From: Pseudoalteromonas sp. '520P1 No. 423'
GTDB taxonomy: Bacteria; Pseudomonadota; Gammaproteobacteria; Enterobacterales; Alteromonadaceae
Direction of reading: 5' to 3'
Assembly: GCF_001269985.1 (NCBI RefSeq)
Contig: NZ_BBZB01000001.1
Location: 2,418,001-2,482,000 of the forward strand
Length of the DNA stretch: 64,000 nt
The stretch's first letter is position 1; every line of letters starts with the position of its first letter. The position numbers were made by a program, and so were the translations under genes. The notes under the pieces are model-generated. The model made no database searches and had not been told where the DNA came from. It saw nothing but the letters and a program-made list of their open reading frames with translations. Positions 15,580-25,353 of this stretch are shown one piece after another.

Positions 15580-17598
15580 CTAGTTGGTGATAGAATAGGG
15601 TACTTTGTAAATATCACCTTCAATATTTTGATTTTCAACAAAATAAATTATTTTTTCATCTGCTGAAACCGAAAACTGATGTAAAAATCGTTTTTCAGGC
15701 GATAAAATAAGTGATTGTTCCTCAGTATCTAATTCATATTTCCAAACACCAGATTCAGGACGATAAAAATATATGTTGTTATTGATTAACTGCCAGTTTA
15801 GCCAGTTAATTATATCAACATCAGCTATCAAAAGTTGTTCTTCACCGGTTATTAAATCAAGTTGCCATAATCCGTTTGTATTGAATTTTGTAAAATATAA
15901 ATAATTGCCTTTTATTCTTCCGCTATAACCACCGAACTGCGTTAATTGTTCATGTGTTTTATCTTTTACTTTATATAACCATAGTTGCCATTGCCCAGAG
16001 CGACTACTGCTATAAATTATATTGCTATTTGGATCATAATTAACAACAAACGCACCTATTTCATTATTAGTTAATTGTTGGGGTTTATCATTATTTACAT
16101 CTATCTGATAAATAGCCCCTTGCTTAGTTAATAAAATATAGCGGCCATCGTGAGACCATTCATAACGATCAAACCCGAGTTTAAATGGTAAATTAATAGA
16201 GAGTGAAGATATATTATTATCATCACTTATTTGCCATTGGAATACAGATTGCTTATTTGAAAGATAAGACAATTGGCCATTGGGTTTAGTCTTTGGTAAT
16301 TGGTTGATTGCATTGTCAGTATTAATTGCAATACGAGATCTAGTTACGATATTTTGTGAAAATATATGGCTTGAATGCTCTAAAGTGCTAAAAAATAATT
16401 GATTAACTGTGCTGTCCATAGAGTTAATAGCGTGCCTATTTTCAAATTTAAGTTGCAGTTCACCTGTAAGTACATTAATTAAATAAACAGCGCCATTATC
16501 AGCAAAGCTTGCATATTGCTTATCTAACCATGCAAAAGAATCAATATGGTAATTGAGTTTATGGCTAAATTTAGTTTCATTTGTAAAACTATCTAAAATT
16601 AATAGCTGTGTATTATTTTCGTCAATATATCGTGCTATGAGTAACCAATTTTTATTAGGATGATGATCAAGCAAATAATCACCTTTTAAATTACTATGGC
16701 TTGGCGGTAAACTAATTACCGACTTACGTTTAGTTTTAATATTATATTTATTAATAATATAAGCTTGGGTTTTATCTACGCGATCTCTAAAATAAATCGT
16801 TTCGGAATTCCAATGCCAAGTAAATTTTGAAAAGCTATCTGATGCGCACTTTTGAATATTATGAATTAACTGTGTTGAAAACTCATAAAACCCTAAATAG
16901 CATTGTTCATCAACTTTATAACTCATTGCAACTAATTCGCTATTTGGACTAATTGCCGCGTTATATATTTGATGATCTATGTTTAATTTTTGTGTATTTA
17001 CGCCTTTTGTAACTAAATAAAGGTGTTTTGATAGCGAATTATTATCAAATTGCTGATACAACAAATTGTTAGCTTTGTTATCAACAGATAAACCATACTC
17101 AGCCCCAAATTGTGCTGTTATACGAGATTTTTTTTTAAAACTAACCAATGCTGATTGTACATTTAACCAATAAAACAAAACAGCCAAAAAAATAACACTA
17201 ATAATGCTAAAAATATAAATTAGCGGTAATTTTTTAACATCTAAAGGGTTAAGGTTTATAGTAGGCGCTGAGTGTGACTTATTAATATGTAATAATTTAT
17301 ATCCAGCTTTTGACACAGTAACAACATAATTATTTTCAGAATCTAAGGCAGCTAAATGTTGTCTTAACAGAGATACGGTTCTGTTAATCGCACCATCGCC
17401 TACGATACGCCCTTGCCATACTTGTTCTATTAACTGTTCACGACTAATCACATCGCCATCAACATTAATTAAAGTTTGCAGTAAAAGACTCACTTTTGGT
17501 TCAAGTTGACGTGTGTTCTCACCTAAAATGAGTTGACGATTTGTTATATCAACAAAAATATTCATCAAGTGTACTTGAACTTTCAATGTGTAACTCAC
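15580..17598 (-). CDS. CadC/ToxR-like membrane-bound transcriptional regulator with TolB-like propeller
   Basis: 672 aa. Residues about 12-105 are an OmpR/PhoB-type winged helix (NRQLILGENTRQLEPKVSLL; VISREQLIEQVWQGRIVGDG; INRTVSLLRQHL). A single membrane helix follows at about 124-148 (PLIYIFSIISVIFLAVLFYW). The remaining 500 residues are periplasmic repeats of the TolB/WD40-propeller kind (for example YDPNSNIIYSSSRSGQWQLW). This puts DNA binding in the cytoplasm and sensing in the periplasm, as in CadC. It is divergent from the esterase lipoprotein gene with 122 bases between, so that gene is the best candidate target. Confidence 0.88.
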   Translation of the reverse strand: MSYTLKVQVHLMNIFVDITNRQLILGENTRQLEPKVSLLLQTLINVDGDVISREQLIEQVWQGRIVGDGAINRTVSLLRQHLAALDSENNYVVTVSKAGYKLLHINKSHSAPTINLNPLDVKKLPLIYIFSIISVIFLAVLFYWLNVQSALVSFKKKSRITAQFGAEYGLSVDNKANNLLYQQFDNNSLSKHLYLVTKGVNTQKLNIDHQIYNAAISPNSELVAMSYKVDEQCYLGFYEFSTQLIHNIQKCASDSFSKFTWHWNSETIYFRDRVDKTQAYIINKYNIKTKRKSVISLPPSHSNLKGDYLLDHHPNKNWLLIARYIDENNTQLLILDSFTNETKFSHKLNYHIDSFAWLDKQYASFADNGAVYLINVLTGELQLKFENRHAINSMDSTVNQLFFSTLEHSSHIFSQNIVTRSRIAINTDNAINQLPKTKPNGQLSYLSNKQSVFQWQISDDNNISSLSINLPFKLGFDRYEWSHDGRYILLTKQGAIYQIDVNNDKPQQLTNNEIGAFVVNYDPNSNIIYSSSRSGQWQLWLYKVKDKTHEQLTQFGGYSGRIKGNYLYFTKFNTNGLWQLDLITGEEQLLIADVDIINWLNWQLINNNIYFYRPESGVWKYELDTEEQSLILSPEKRFLHQFSVSADEKIIYFVENQNIEGDIYKVPYSITN

Positions 17599-17720
17599 TG
17601 TATTTTAATACTTAAAATCATGATAACAAAAACATAAGCTAAAAATAAGGTAATTTCGTACCTAAAGTGTTTTAGTTAACAAGTTGTTGTTTAACCTAGA
17701 GGTGTTAACAGGAGAAAACA

Positions 17721-19538
17721 ATGACAAAAATAGACTTAAACGTATATAAAACTTTTGCAGTTACAGCGATGCTTTCATTGATGGCATGTAATAATACCGA
17801 TTCACCAGGACAGACACTCGAAAAACAACCAGCCTTTGAACAAAATAAAAAAGTAATTGATGACCGTGAATATTATTTAATAAAACCAGATAATTATAAA
17901 GCCGATAAAGCATATAAGTTACTATTAGCTTTTCATGGTTCAGGTGGTAGCTCAGAACAAATGAGAAACTTAGCGAGATTCGAACAATATAGCGATGATT
18001 ATTTAATTGCTTACCCTCAGTCAAAAGTAGAAGAATGGAATGAAGGGTGTAATTGTAATAAACCAAACAGGCTTGGGATTAATGATTTAGAATTTGTAGA
18101 TCAAATTATTGAACAAATACAATCTGAACATCATATTTTAGAAGACGAAATTTATGGAACTGGATATTCACAAGGCGCGTTATTTAGCCAAAATTTATTA
18201 TGTAATAGAAGCGATAAATTTAAAGCGATAGCATCAGTTGCGGCCCCTATGTCAGTTCAACTTTCAGAGGCGTGTAATATCAGTGATCCAACTGATTATT
18301 TATCTATTCATGGAAAAAATGATAAAGTTTTACCCTATCTAGGTCGATATCATAATAATTGGGGTTTGATATCAAGCCCTGATGCGATTTCTCTTATAGC
18401 CGATCTTAACCAAATAAACACTGAACCAACAAGCACGACAGTAAAAGAAGGTTTAATTGAAACCCAATATAAAAATGATACAAATACCACGCAATTATTA
18501 ACTGCGGTAAATGGTGGCCATACTTGGTCTTTAAATAATTTAGATACCTCACAATATATTCTTAATTTTTTTGATCAAGCTACCAGTGTACAATTACCCA
18601 AACACTCTTTTATGATAAAAACACCAAGTGGTTTAAATCATGTACGTGCTATGGGGTTGAATAATAACGGCCCTGCAGTTGTGTTAATATCTGGATTTAA
18701 TAAAAACTTTCACAGTGATTCTGCATGGTATGCGTTACTGCAACCTTTACTTGCAGAAAACTACCGGGTTTACAGCATAGATAGAGCAGGAAATGCATGG
18801 GGAGACTATAACGAAAAAGCATCGTATCAATATTTTGTTGATGATTTATACGCTATTTTAAAATCCCTCAACGAAACTGATATAAGCTTAGTGTCTTTTG
18901 CTAGTAGCAATATTACTGCTCAGTTATTTCAAGATAAATATAGTATTGAAGATATAAAAATTAATAACATGGTGTGGGTAGATCCTGATATTTTATTACC
19001 GCACTCAATTGAACATTATAAAGGTTATCCGGTTGATTGGTATAAAGAATATATAGTGGATTTAATGCCTTATTACGAAGAAAATTATTTTACTGAACGT
19101 TCAACGACAAAAATAGCAGCTGAAATCGTAGAAATAGAAGAAATGATACCACCAGAACTTGCAGATAAAATGGATTGGGAGTTTTACCACAATATTGCAA
19201 ATCGAAGGTTGACCATTACTGGCCAAAAAATAAGGGCGACGGAAATTGCAAATTATTCAGCCGATTTAGATTCAGTGCGTGATATTGCGATTAATACCAA
19301 CATTCCAATAACCGTAATAGATTCTGATTTTGAACAAACTGATATCGATAATGCAGAAGAGAACGTAGAAAATCTCATTAAATGGCAACAAGAAGGCACT
19401 GAATGGTCTAAAAAAGTTGCACAACAAACAGGTGGTCAATACATACCACTACCTAATGCTAAACACTTAGTACCATTTGAAAACCCTATGGTAATCAAAC
19501 AAGCAATAGATCACTTTTTAGAAAATAATAACCTTTAA
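17721..19538 (+). CDS. Two-domain alpha/beta-hydrolase lipoprotein (PHB depolymerase/feruloyl esterase-like N-half)
   Basis: 605 aa. The leader ends SLMACNN, a lipobox with Cys at residue 23, so the protein is likely lipid-anchored. The first half (about 45-290) is an Esterase_PHB/LpqC-type domain: LLLAFHGSGGSSEQM, WNEGCNCNKPN, then IYGTGYSQGALFSQNLL with the GxSxG serine near residue 150, and NGGHTW as the His motif. The second half (about 295-600) reads as another hydrolase fold (VVLISGFNKNF, YRVYSIDRAGNAWG, LVPFENP) but its nucleophile elbow is SFASSN, lacking the glycines, so it may be inactive. GGAG precedes the ATG. A fusion of an active and a degenerate hydrolase is unusual. Natural substrate unknown. 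Confidence 0.82.
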   Translation: MTKIDLNVYKTFAVTAMLSLMACNNTDSPGQTLEKQPAFEQNKKVIDDREYYLIKPDNYKADKAYKLLLAFHGSGGSSEQMRNLARFEQYSDDYLIAYPQSKVEEWNEGCNCNKPNRLGINDLEFVDQIIEQIQSEHHILEDEIYGTGYSQGALFSQNLLCNRSDKFKAIASVAAPMSVQLSEACNISDPTDYLSIHGKNDKVLPYLGRYHNNWGLISSPDAISLIADLNQINTEPTSTTVKEGLIETQYKNDTNTTQLLTAVNGGHTWSLNNLDTSQYILNFFDQATSVQLPKHSFMIKTPSGLNHVRAMGLNNNGPAVVLISGFNKNFHSDSAWYALLQPLLAENYRVYSIDRAGNAWGDYNEKASYQYFVDDLYAILKSLNETDISLVSFASSNITAQLFQDKYSIEDIKINNMVWVDPDILLPHSIEHYKGYPVDWYKEYIVDLMPYYEENYFTERSTTKIAAEIVEIEEMIPPELADKMDWEFYHNIANRRLTITGQKIRATEIANYSADLDSVRDIAINTNIPITVIDSDFEQTDIDNAEENVENLIKWQQEGTEWSKKVAQQTGGQYIPLPNAKHLVPFENPMVIKQAIDHFLENNNL

Positions 19539-19545
19539 AACTAAA

Positions 19546-19577
19546 AAAACCGTGTTCAGCCAAATGAATACGGTTTT
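19546..19577 (+). terminator. Terminator of the esterase lipoprotein gene
   Basis: AAAACCGTGTTC / GAATACGGTTTT, 12 bp with one G-T pair and an 8-base loop, beginning 7 bases after the stop. Confidence 0.8.
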
Positions 19578-19604
19578 ATTTAATTACGTCATAACTCACA
19601 ACAA

Positions 19605-20245
19605 AAAACTGTAAGCCTGAAGGCCAACCTACAATTAAACCCTAACTCCTGTAGGTGACGCTTTGCCTGCATGGATGCAGCTACTAGAGCAATGCAGGGA
19701 GCAATTGCCGGTAGCCTTTCTATTTTTAGCAACAACCTGAAAGAAAAAATTTAAATCGTCAGCCTAAAGGCCAACCTACATAAAAAAACTAAGTCCTGTG
19801 GGTGAGGCTTTGTCTGCATGGATGCAGGGACTAGAGCAATGCAGGGAGCAATTGCCGTTAGCCTTTCTTTTTTAACAACAACCTGACATGAAAATGTTAA
19901 AACCGTCAGCCTAAAGGCCAACCTACAATAAAACCCTAACTCCTGTAGGAGAGGCTTTAGCCTTACAAAGGGGCTTTGCTTTCATAAATGCGTATGTTAA
20001 TGCCAGTAGGCGGGGCTTCAGCCGCGTTTTCACAAGCATAAATCTTTGTAAATGATGATAATAAAGAAATGCAGGAACAATTATCGGTAGCTTTTAAAGT
20101 TTAAATACAAACTCCTGTAGGAGAGGCTTTAGCCTTTCTATTTTTAGCAACAACCTGACATGAAAATATTAAAACCGTCAACCTAAAGGCCAACCTACAA
20201 TAAAACCCTAACTCCTGTAGGTGAGGCTTTAGCCTTACGCAATTC
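19605..20245. repeat. REP cluster between esterase and beta-CASP RNase genes
   Basis: Alternating REPs of the GTCAGCCTAAAGGCCAACC and GTAG-GAGAGGC-TTTA-GCCTT types, interspersed with a third motif GCAGGGAGCAATTGCCGGTA that has no simple 7-bp stem. Units of about 140-150 bases are recognisable but more diverged than in the arrays at 9.6 or 11.1 kb. No gene lies in this gap. Confidence 0.8.
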
Positions 20246-20282
20246 GCAATACCCTCACAAACATATTTCTTCATGATTAAAC

Positions 20283-21683
20283 CTACCCAATCACCACATC
20301 ACATTCAGGCAATAATTTTAAATACTCACGCTGCAACGCCTGTTTTGCATAATCATCACCATGCACAATACGAATATGTTGTGGTTTATGGCGCATGCGT
20401 TTTACAAAATTAATTAACCCAGCTTGATCTGCATGGGCTGAATAGCCCGATATTGTATGTACACCCGCATTAATTTTAATTTTTTCATGATTTAAAAACA
20501 CATAACCACCACGAGGTCCGTACTTTTGAATATCACGACCAGGTGTGCCTTTGGCCTGATAACCTACAAAAATAACATCTGCTGTTTTATCTGGTAAAAA
20601 TGCCTCAAGATAATTAACAATTCGCCCACCTGCACACATGCCACTTGCAGCTAAAATTATGGCTGGTTTATTCCGCTTAGCCAAATATTCAATGGTTTGA
20701 ATATGTTGCTGGTGGCCATCTATTGTATAAAGCTGACTAAAGTCTAAAGGGTGACGCCCAGAATGCACTTTACGACGGGCCTCTTTATCCCATAAATCCT
20801 TAAATTTTAAATACGACTCAGTAAAATTAGCTGCCATAGGCGAATCAACAATCACCTCAATTGATTGCCAAACAGAACTCACATTACGTTGTGCATATAT
20901 AATTTGCTCTAACTCGTATAGTAACTCTTGGGTTCTGCCAATACTAAAAGCAGGTATAAGCACCACACCATTATCGCTTACTGCTTTTTCAATCAGTTGC
21001 TTTAACTGTTTACTACGCTCTTTACGTTTTGCATGGTTTTTATCGCCATAGGTAGATTCAATCACTAACGTATCAGCGCGATAGGGCGCTTTGGGTGCAG
21101 GTAATAAAGGCGCGTAGGGCGCACCTAAATCTCCACTAAACACTACACGATGATTATGTGGGCGTTTACCTAGCTCTATTTCAACATAAGCACTACCTAA
21201 AATATGCCCTGCAACCTGAAACTTAGCTTTAGCACTTTTAAAACCATCAGCGTTATTTTTTGAATGTTTAACAGGAAGTTCAAACCACTTTTTATAATCT
21301 ACAGCGACTATTTGGCGTTTTAACAATTTTAAACACGCGTTAATCATTTGGCTATTGCGCGTAACACCCACCTTTAAGGCATCTTCAATCACCATAGGCA
21401 ATAAACTGGCAGTAGCAGTTGTACAAAATATAGGGCCTTTAAAACCAGCAGCTAATAAATAAGGAATGCGACCAACGTGGTCAATGTGGCAATGGGTAAC
21501 AATTAAAGCGGTTACATTAGTAATATCAAATTCTATTTCTAAAGAGTTACCATCACTACTTGATGCCTTTTCATCTCCTTGAAAAAGCCCGCAATCTATT
21601 AAAACAGCAGAATCATCATTTATGTTTAATTGATGACAAGAACCTGTAACGCCATTAACTGCACCATGATGTATTATGTTCAT
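20283..21683 (-). CDS. MBL-fold beta-CASP exoribonuclease/endonuclease-like protein
   Basis: 466 aa. The metallo-beta-lactamase motif HCHIDH is at residues 64-69 (ALIVTHCHIDHVGRIPYLL), with further metal ligands in VAGHILGSAYVEIE and VVFSGDLGAPY. The beta-CASP insertion follows (VLIPAFSIGRTQELLYELE; IILAASGMCAGGRIVNYLE). The C-terminal RMMBL part has INAGVHTISGYSAHADQAGL. This is the architecture of CPSF73-like RNA-processing enzymes found in many bacteria, expected to be cytoplasmic and zinc-dependent. It stands alone on the minus strand, and REPs follow its stop. Confidence 0.93.
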   Translation of the reverse strand: MNIIHHGAVNGVTGSCHQLNINDDSAVLIDCGLFQGDEKASSSDGNSLEIEFDITNVTALIVTHCHIDHVGRIPYLLAAGFKGPIFCTTATASLLPMVIEDALKVGVTRNSQMINACLKLLKRQIVAVDYKKWFELPVKHSKNNADGFKSAKAKFQVAGHILGSAYVEIELGKRPHNHRVVFSGDLGAPYAPLLPAPKAPYRADTLVIESTYGDKNHAKRKERSKQLKQLIEKAVSDNGVVLIPAFSIGRTQELLYELEQIIYAQRNVSSVWQSIEVIVDSPMAANFTESYLKFKDLWDKEARRKVHSGRHPLDFSQLYTIDGHQQHIQTIEYLAKRNKPAIILAASGMCAGGRIVNYLEAFLPDKTADVIFVGYQAKGTPGRDIQKYGPRGGYVFLNHEKIKINAGVHTISGYSAHADQAGLINFVKRMRHKPQHIRIVHGDDYAKQALQREYLKLLPECDVVIG

Positions 21684-22057
21684 AGATAGTCCTTTATCTT
21701 TATGACGATAAGTTGTTTTTAACCTTATATATAAATAATCACTTTGTAAAATCTGATCCTTTCTAAATTAAGTTAAATAAAATAACAATTTAAAATACCC
21801 AATAACATCATCAGCATATATAACTAACAACCTTATATGTAGAATTAAGTTCTGTAATCATTTTAAAAACATGATCTAACGCAATAAAATATTACTTTTT
21901 GTATGCAATTTAATGTTTTTTATAATAACTCTAATAAAAACGGCTAGTTATAAATTTAATGATGTGATAAATTAGATTCTTGAGTAAATACACCAAAGTG
22001 TAAAATGGAATTAAACTCAGCAGAATTAAATTGCTGACCGTAGTTAAAGGATAAAGC
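21684..22057. other. Intergenic region between divergent beta-CASP and methyltransferase genes
   Basis: About 370 AT-rich bases that must hold promoters for both flanking genes. I see no ORF, REP or strong hairpin. Confidence 0.6.
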
Positions 22058-22708
22058 TTGAATACCAACAATACATATTACAACCAAAACGCCCAAGCTT
22101 TTTGCGATTTAACCTTTAGCATTGATATGCAACCTATATACGATGAGTTTTTACCTTTAATTCCAGCCAATGGCCATATTTTAGATGCGGGTTGCGGTAG
22201 TGCTCGCGATGCTAAAGCATTTAAAGACAAAGGTTTTGAAATAACCGCAACAGATGCAAGTAGTGAACTTGTAAAAATAGCAACCCAATATCTAGGTCAG
22301 CCAGTAGAGCTGAAAACCTTTCAGCAAATTAACGATATAAATCTTTTTGACGGCATTTGGTGTTGCGCTAGTTTATTACATGTTCCTTTTGATGAATTAG
22401 GTTCTGTATTTACCAAACTTTCCACTGCATTAAAATCTAACGGTGTTTTATATGTATCGTTTAAATATGGAGAGCCGAAAACAACACCCCGCGAACACAA
22501 TGGCCGTCAATTCACTGATCTTAATGAGACAAGCTTAAAAAATTTATTAGTCAATCAACAAAGCCTACAACTCAATAAAACGTGGATCACAGGCGATAGA
22601 CGAGCAGAGCGAGAAGGCGAACAGTGGGTAAATGCGATAATTGTTAAAAAACCAAAACAGCAAAACACAAATCTTGTAGGTGAGACTTCAGTCTTACAAA
22701 ATAAATAA
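22058..22708 (+). CDS. Class I SAM-dependent methyltransferase with REP-encoded C-terminal tail
   Basis: 216 aa. The start is a TTG with AAAGGA 6 bases upstream; the N-terminus NTNNTYYNQNAQAFCDLTFS suits this family. Motif I is HILDAGCGSARDAKAF; later elements are ITATDASSELVKIA and GIWCCASLLHVP, ending the fold at QWVNAIIVKK. The substrate is unknown; the family includes TehB-like small-molecule methylases. The last 11 or so residues (NLVGETSVLQNK) are encoded by a REP hairpin (22676-22697) that has become the gene's 3' end. The helicase gene begins 2 bases after its stop, so the two are co-transcribed. Confidence 0.85.
   Translation: MNTNNTYYNQNAQAFCDLTFSIDMQPIYDEFLPLIPANGHILDAGCGSARDAKAFKDKGFEITATDASSELVKIATQYLGQPVELKTFQQINDINLFDGIWCCASLLHVPFDELGSVFTKLSTALKSNGVLYVSFKYGEPKTTPREHNGRQFTDLNETSLKNLLVNQQSLQLNKTWITGDRRAEREGEQWVNAIIVKKPKQQNTNLVGETSVLQNK
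22676..22697 (+). repeat. REP hairpin inside a coding sequence
   Basis: GTAG foot, stem GTGAGAC, loop TTCA, stem GTCTTAC: the same architecture as intergenic REPs, here read through as the methyltransferase C-terminus. It also places a hairpin just before the helicase start codon. Confidence 0.85.
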
Positions 22709-22710
22709 CC

Positions 22711-25353
22711 ATGAGTCTAAACACTCTCACGCAACTCAACCCAGAAGCGTTTTGCGATGCACAATTAAATCAATACAACTATATATTTGTTGATCAAACA
22801 AATGCAGGGCGTTTGTATATAAAACAAGGTAGTCCAGCCGTATTTGTAGACCTCACATTGTTCGATTTAAGTGCTGATACTTATCAATATGTTGATTATA
22901 CGAGCTATCAAAATCAACAAATGCATAAATACCAAGGTTTATATCGATTTGTATATGAAACCAATGCATCAGTTGTAGTTGCACAAAACCAATTTAAACA
23001 AGATATCGAAATATTTTTAGGCTCAGAAGAACACCACAGTGATAACATAAAACGTTTTGGTAGTGATCGCAGCGAAACACATAGCGAACCAACAAAACCT
23101 GAATACAATTTCTCAACTTTGTTTGAACAAGTATTTGGCTCTAAATATTTATACGCACTTCAAGCCGAAAGTAAATATATAGATAGCAAAGGGCACTTAC
23201 GTTATATCGATTTTATGCTTAGTCGCCATAAGCGTGCATGCCAAGGCGAAAACAGCCAAGCGACCAATAATATTGCCATAGAACTAAACGGTGAACGCTA
23301 CCATCACCCATTAATAACAGGTATAAAACAATACCGCTCACAGCTATTTAAACAAAATTCACTGATTTACGACGGCTATTTAGTTTATCGCTGGTCACTC
23401 AGGGGCATGCAAGACGAATACAAATTTAGCGACCAAATACGTAATTACTTTGGTGATGCAAAAAACTTTGCAGCTTCACCTAACTACCTAGCCCAACGTG
23501 CCGTATCGTATCAGCCAATGCTTCATCAAGAAGATGCCGTAAATAAAATAAATCAGCAACGCCAAATCGGTAAAAATACTTTTTTAGTGGTATTACCCAC
23601 AGGCACAGGCAAAACCGAAGTATTTATTCAAGACTTAGCAGCACAAATAGCGCAGGGCGAATGCCAAAATGCCTTAGCCATTGTGCCAAGCACCGCATTA
23701 AAAGATCAGTTACAAACACGCTTGACCCAAAGATTGCCAAACTTAAGTGTGGGTGAGGCAATACATAATAAAAATTACAATGTAGTAGTACAAACCAGTG
23801 CCTATTTGTTACGCCATTACCATACATTAACAACCAATCAGTTTGACTATATTTTAGTAGACGAAGCACATCGCGCCGCTGCTGTTGGTTTACGCAAAGT
23901 GATAGAACATTTTGCACCTAAAACTTTATTAGGGTTAACTGCAACCGATGAGCGCCTAGACGAGCAAAAACTACAAAATATTTTTGGCAGTTATCAAGTT
24001 GACTTAACACTAGAGCAAGCAATTAACAAAGGCTTAGCACCACAAATACGTGCTTATCGGCTTGAATCGAATCTCGATTTATCAAAAGTGCGCTTTAACG
24101 GTAAAGACTTTGTAAAAGCTGATTTAAACAAAACAATATTAGTGCCATCGCGCGATCAACTTATTGTAGATTTACTTAATAAATACTTTGCAGAGCCGCT
24201 CATTAGCGGGCAAAACTTAAAACAAGGTGTTATTTTTTGTACTGACGTAAAACATGCAAAACGTATGGCAAAATTAATGAATCAGCATGGCATAAGTGCA
24301 CAAGCCGTACACGGTACCGACCGAAAAGGACTCGATGCCTACCAGCAAGGTAAAATACGTTTTTTATGTGCCTGTGATTTATTAAACGAAGGTTGGGATG
24401 CACCGCAAACCGAAATTTTGGTAATGGCACGGCCAACCATGTCAAAGGTACTGTATACCCAACAATTAGGCCGTGGCACACGACAATACCAAGGTAAAGA
24501 AGCATTAATCGTAATTGACGTAGTCGACAGCTATGGTGCAGCACTGCAACCTTGGTCAGTACACGGTTTATTTAACTTTACCAGTTACCAGCCTTTTGCC
24601 AATTTAGTCAAAACCGAATTTGCAGCACCTGCACACGAAATACTCGCACTAGATCATTTATGGGAAGGAGAGCGCCGAATAGAAAAAATAAACATATTCA
24701 ATTTCGAAAAAGAATTTGGTGACTTACTAAATGAAGAACAACTTGCCCGCGAGCTATTTATATCAACCAGTACTGTTAAAAACTGGGTGAAAAAAGGCGA
24801 TATGATACCCGCAAAAAGCCACGACTTTGGTAAACAAAAGCTACATTACTTTAGCCAAAATCAATTAAGTGAAATAAAAAAAAGTAAAAACATAAAAGAG
24901 CGAACAGACGATACCCGCCGCGATGACTTTTTTGAATTTTTAGAAAAACGCGATTACGCCTTTTCATACAAAATTGTATTTTTACTGAGTTTTATTAGCG
25001 AATGTAATGCCCAAGGCGAAGTTGAACTAACCAAGCTTGCTACAAAGTATCAAAACTTTTACCAGCAGCTACACCAAAAACACGGTAAAGCTGAAAAACC
25101 AAACAACCCATTAAACGATTTAGATCGCCTAAACGATACTGCCTATATCACCAGAAGCTTACTCGCTAATCCGTTCGAAAAATTTGAGCGCAAACGCTTT
25201 GTTTATCATGCAAAAGACCTCAACTTAGTCGCATTTGATCCTGTACTTTGGGAAAAGCTAACACCTGATTGTTTTGAGCTGATCAAAAAGCAAATGAAGC
25301 AGGATGGGAAGGATTATTTTGGGAAGTTTGGGGTTGAGTTATTTCGGTTTTAA
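22711..25353 (+). CDS. SF2 DEAH helicase with N-terminal PD-(D/E)XK-like nuclease region and C-terminal HTH
   Basis: 880 aa. Residues about 120-250 resemble a DUF559/PD-(D/E)XK nuclease: RYIDFMLSR, then NIAIELNGERYHHP and YDGYLVYRWS. The helicase core follows: Walker A LPTGTGKTE (about 294-302), VDEAHRA (about 382), LLGLTATDERL, the C-lobe with CDLLNEGWDAPQTEIL, and motif VI QQLGRGTRQY (about 583). Around 680-720, LARELFISTSTVKNWVKKG is a MerR-like helix-turn-helix that may bind DNA. The layout is like restriction-enzyme R subunits. With a methyltransferase directly upstream and restriction genes downstream, a defence or DNA-processing role is a reasonable inference, not shown. No SD sequence is evident. 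Confidence 0.82.
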   Translation: MSLNTLTQLNPEAFCDAQLNQYNYIFVDQTNAGRLYIKQGSPAVFVDLTLFDLSADTYQYVDYTSYQNQQMHKYQGLYRFVYETNASVVVAQNQFKQDIEIFLGSEEHHSDNIKRFGSDRSETHSEPTKPEYNFSTLFEQVFGSKYLYALQAESKYIDSKGHLRYIDFMLSRHKRACQGENSQATNNIAIELNGERYHHPLITGIKQYRSQLFKQNSLIYDGYLVYRWSLRGMQDEYKFSDQIRNYFGDAKNFAASPNYLAQRAVSYQPMLHQEDAVNKINQQRQIGKNTFLVVLPTGTGKTEVFIQDLAAQIAQGECQNALAIVPSTALKDQLQTRLTQRLPNLSVGEAIHNKNYNVVVQTSAYLLRHYHTLTTNQFDYILVDEAHRAAAVGLRKVIEHFAPKTLLGLTATDERLDEQKLQNIFGSYQVDLTLEQAINKGLAPQIRAYRLESNLDLSKVRFNGKDFVKADLNKTILVPSRDQLIVDLLNKYFAEPLISGQNLKQGVIFCTDVKHAKRMAKLMNQHGISAQAVHGTDRKGLDAYQQGKIRFLCACDLLNEGWDAPQTEILVMARPTMSKVLYTQQLGRGTRQYQGKEALIVIDVVDSYGAALQPWSVHGLFNFTSYQPFANLVKTEFAAPAHEILALDHLWEGERRIEKINIFNFEKEFGDLLNEEQLARELFISTSTVKNWVKKGDMIPAKSHDFGKQKLHYFSQNQLSEIKKSKNIKERTDDTRRDDFFEFLEKRDYAFSYKIVFLLSFISECNAQGEVELTKLATKYQNFYQQLHQKHGKAEKPNNPLNDLDRLNDTAYITRSLLANPFEKFERKRFVYHAKDLNLVAFDPVLWEKLTPDCFELIKKQMKQDGKDYFGKFGVELFRF

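Noticed and set aside
24230..24544. 104-aa minus-strand ORF inside the helicase gene
   Set aside because: Overlaps conserved helicase motifs on the plus strand; no SD or recognisable domain.
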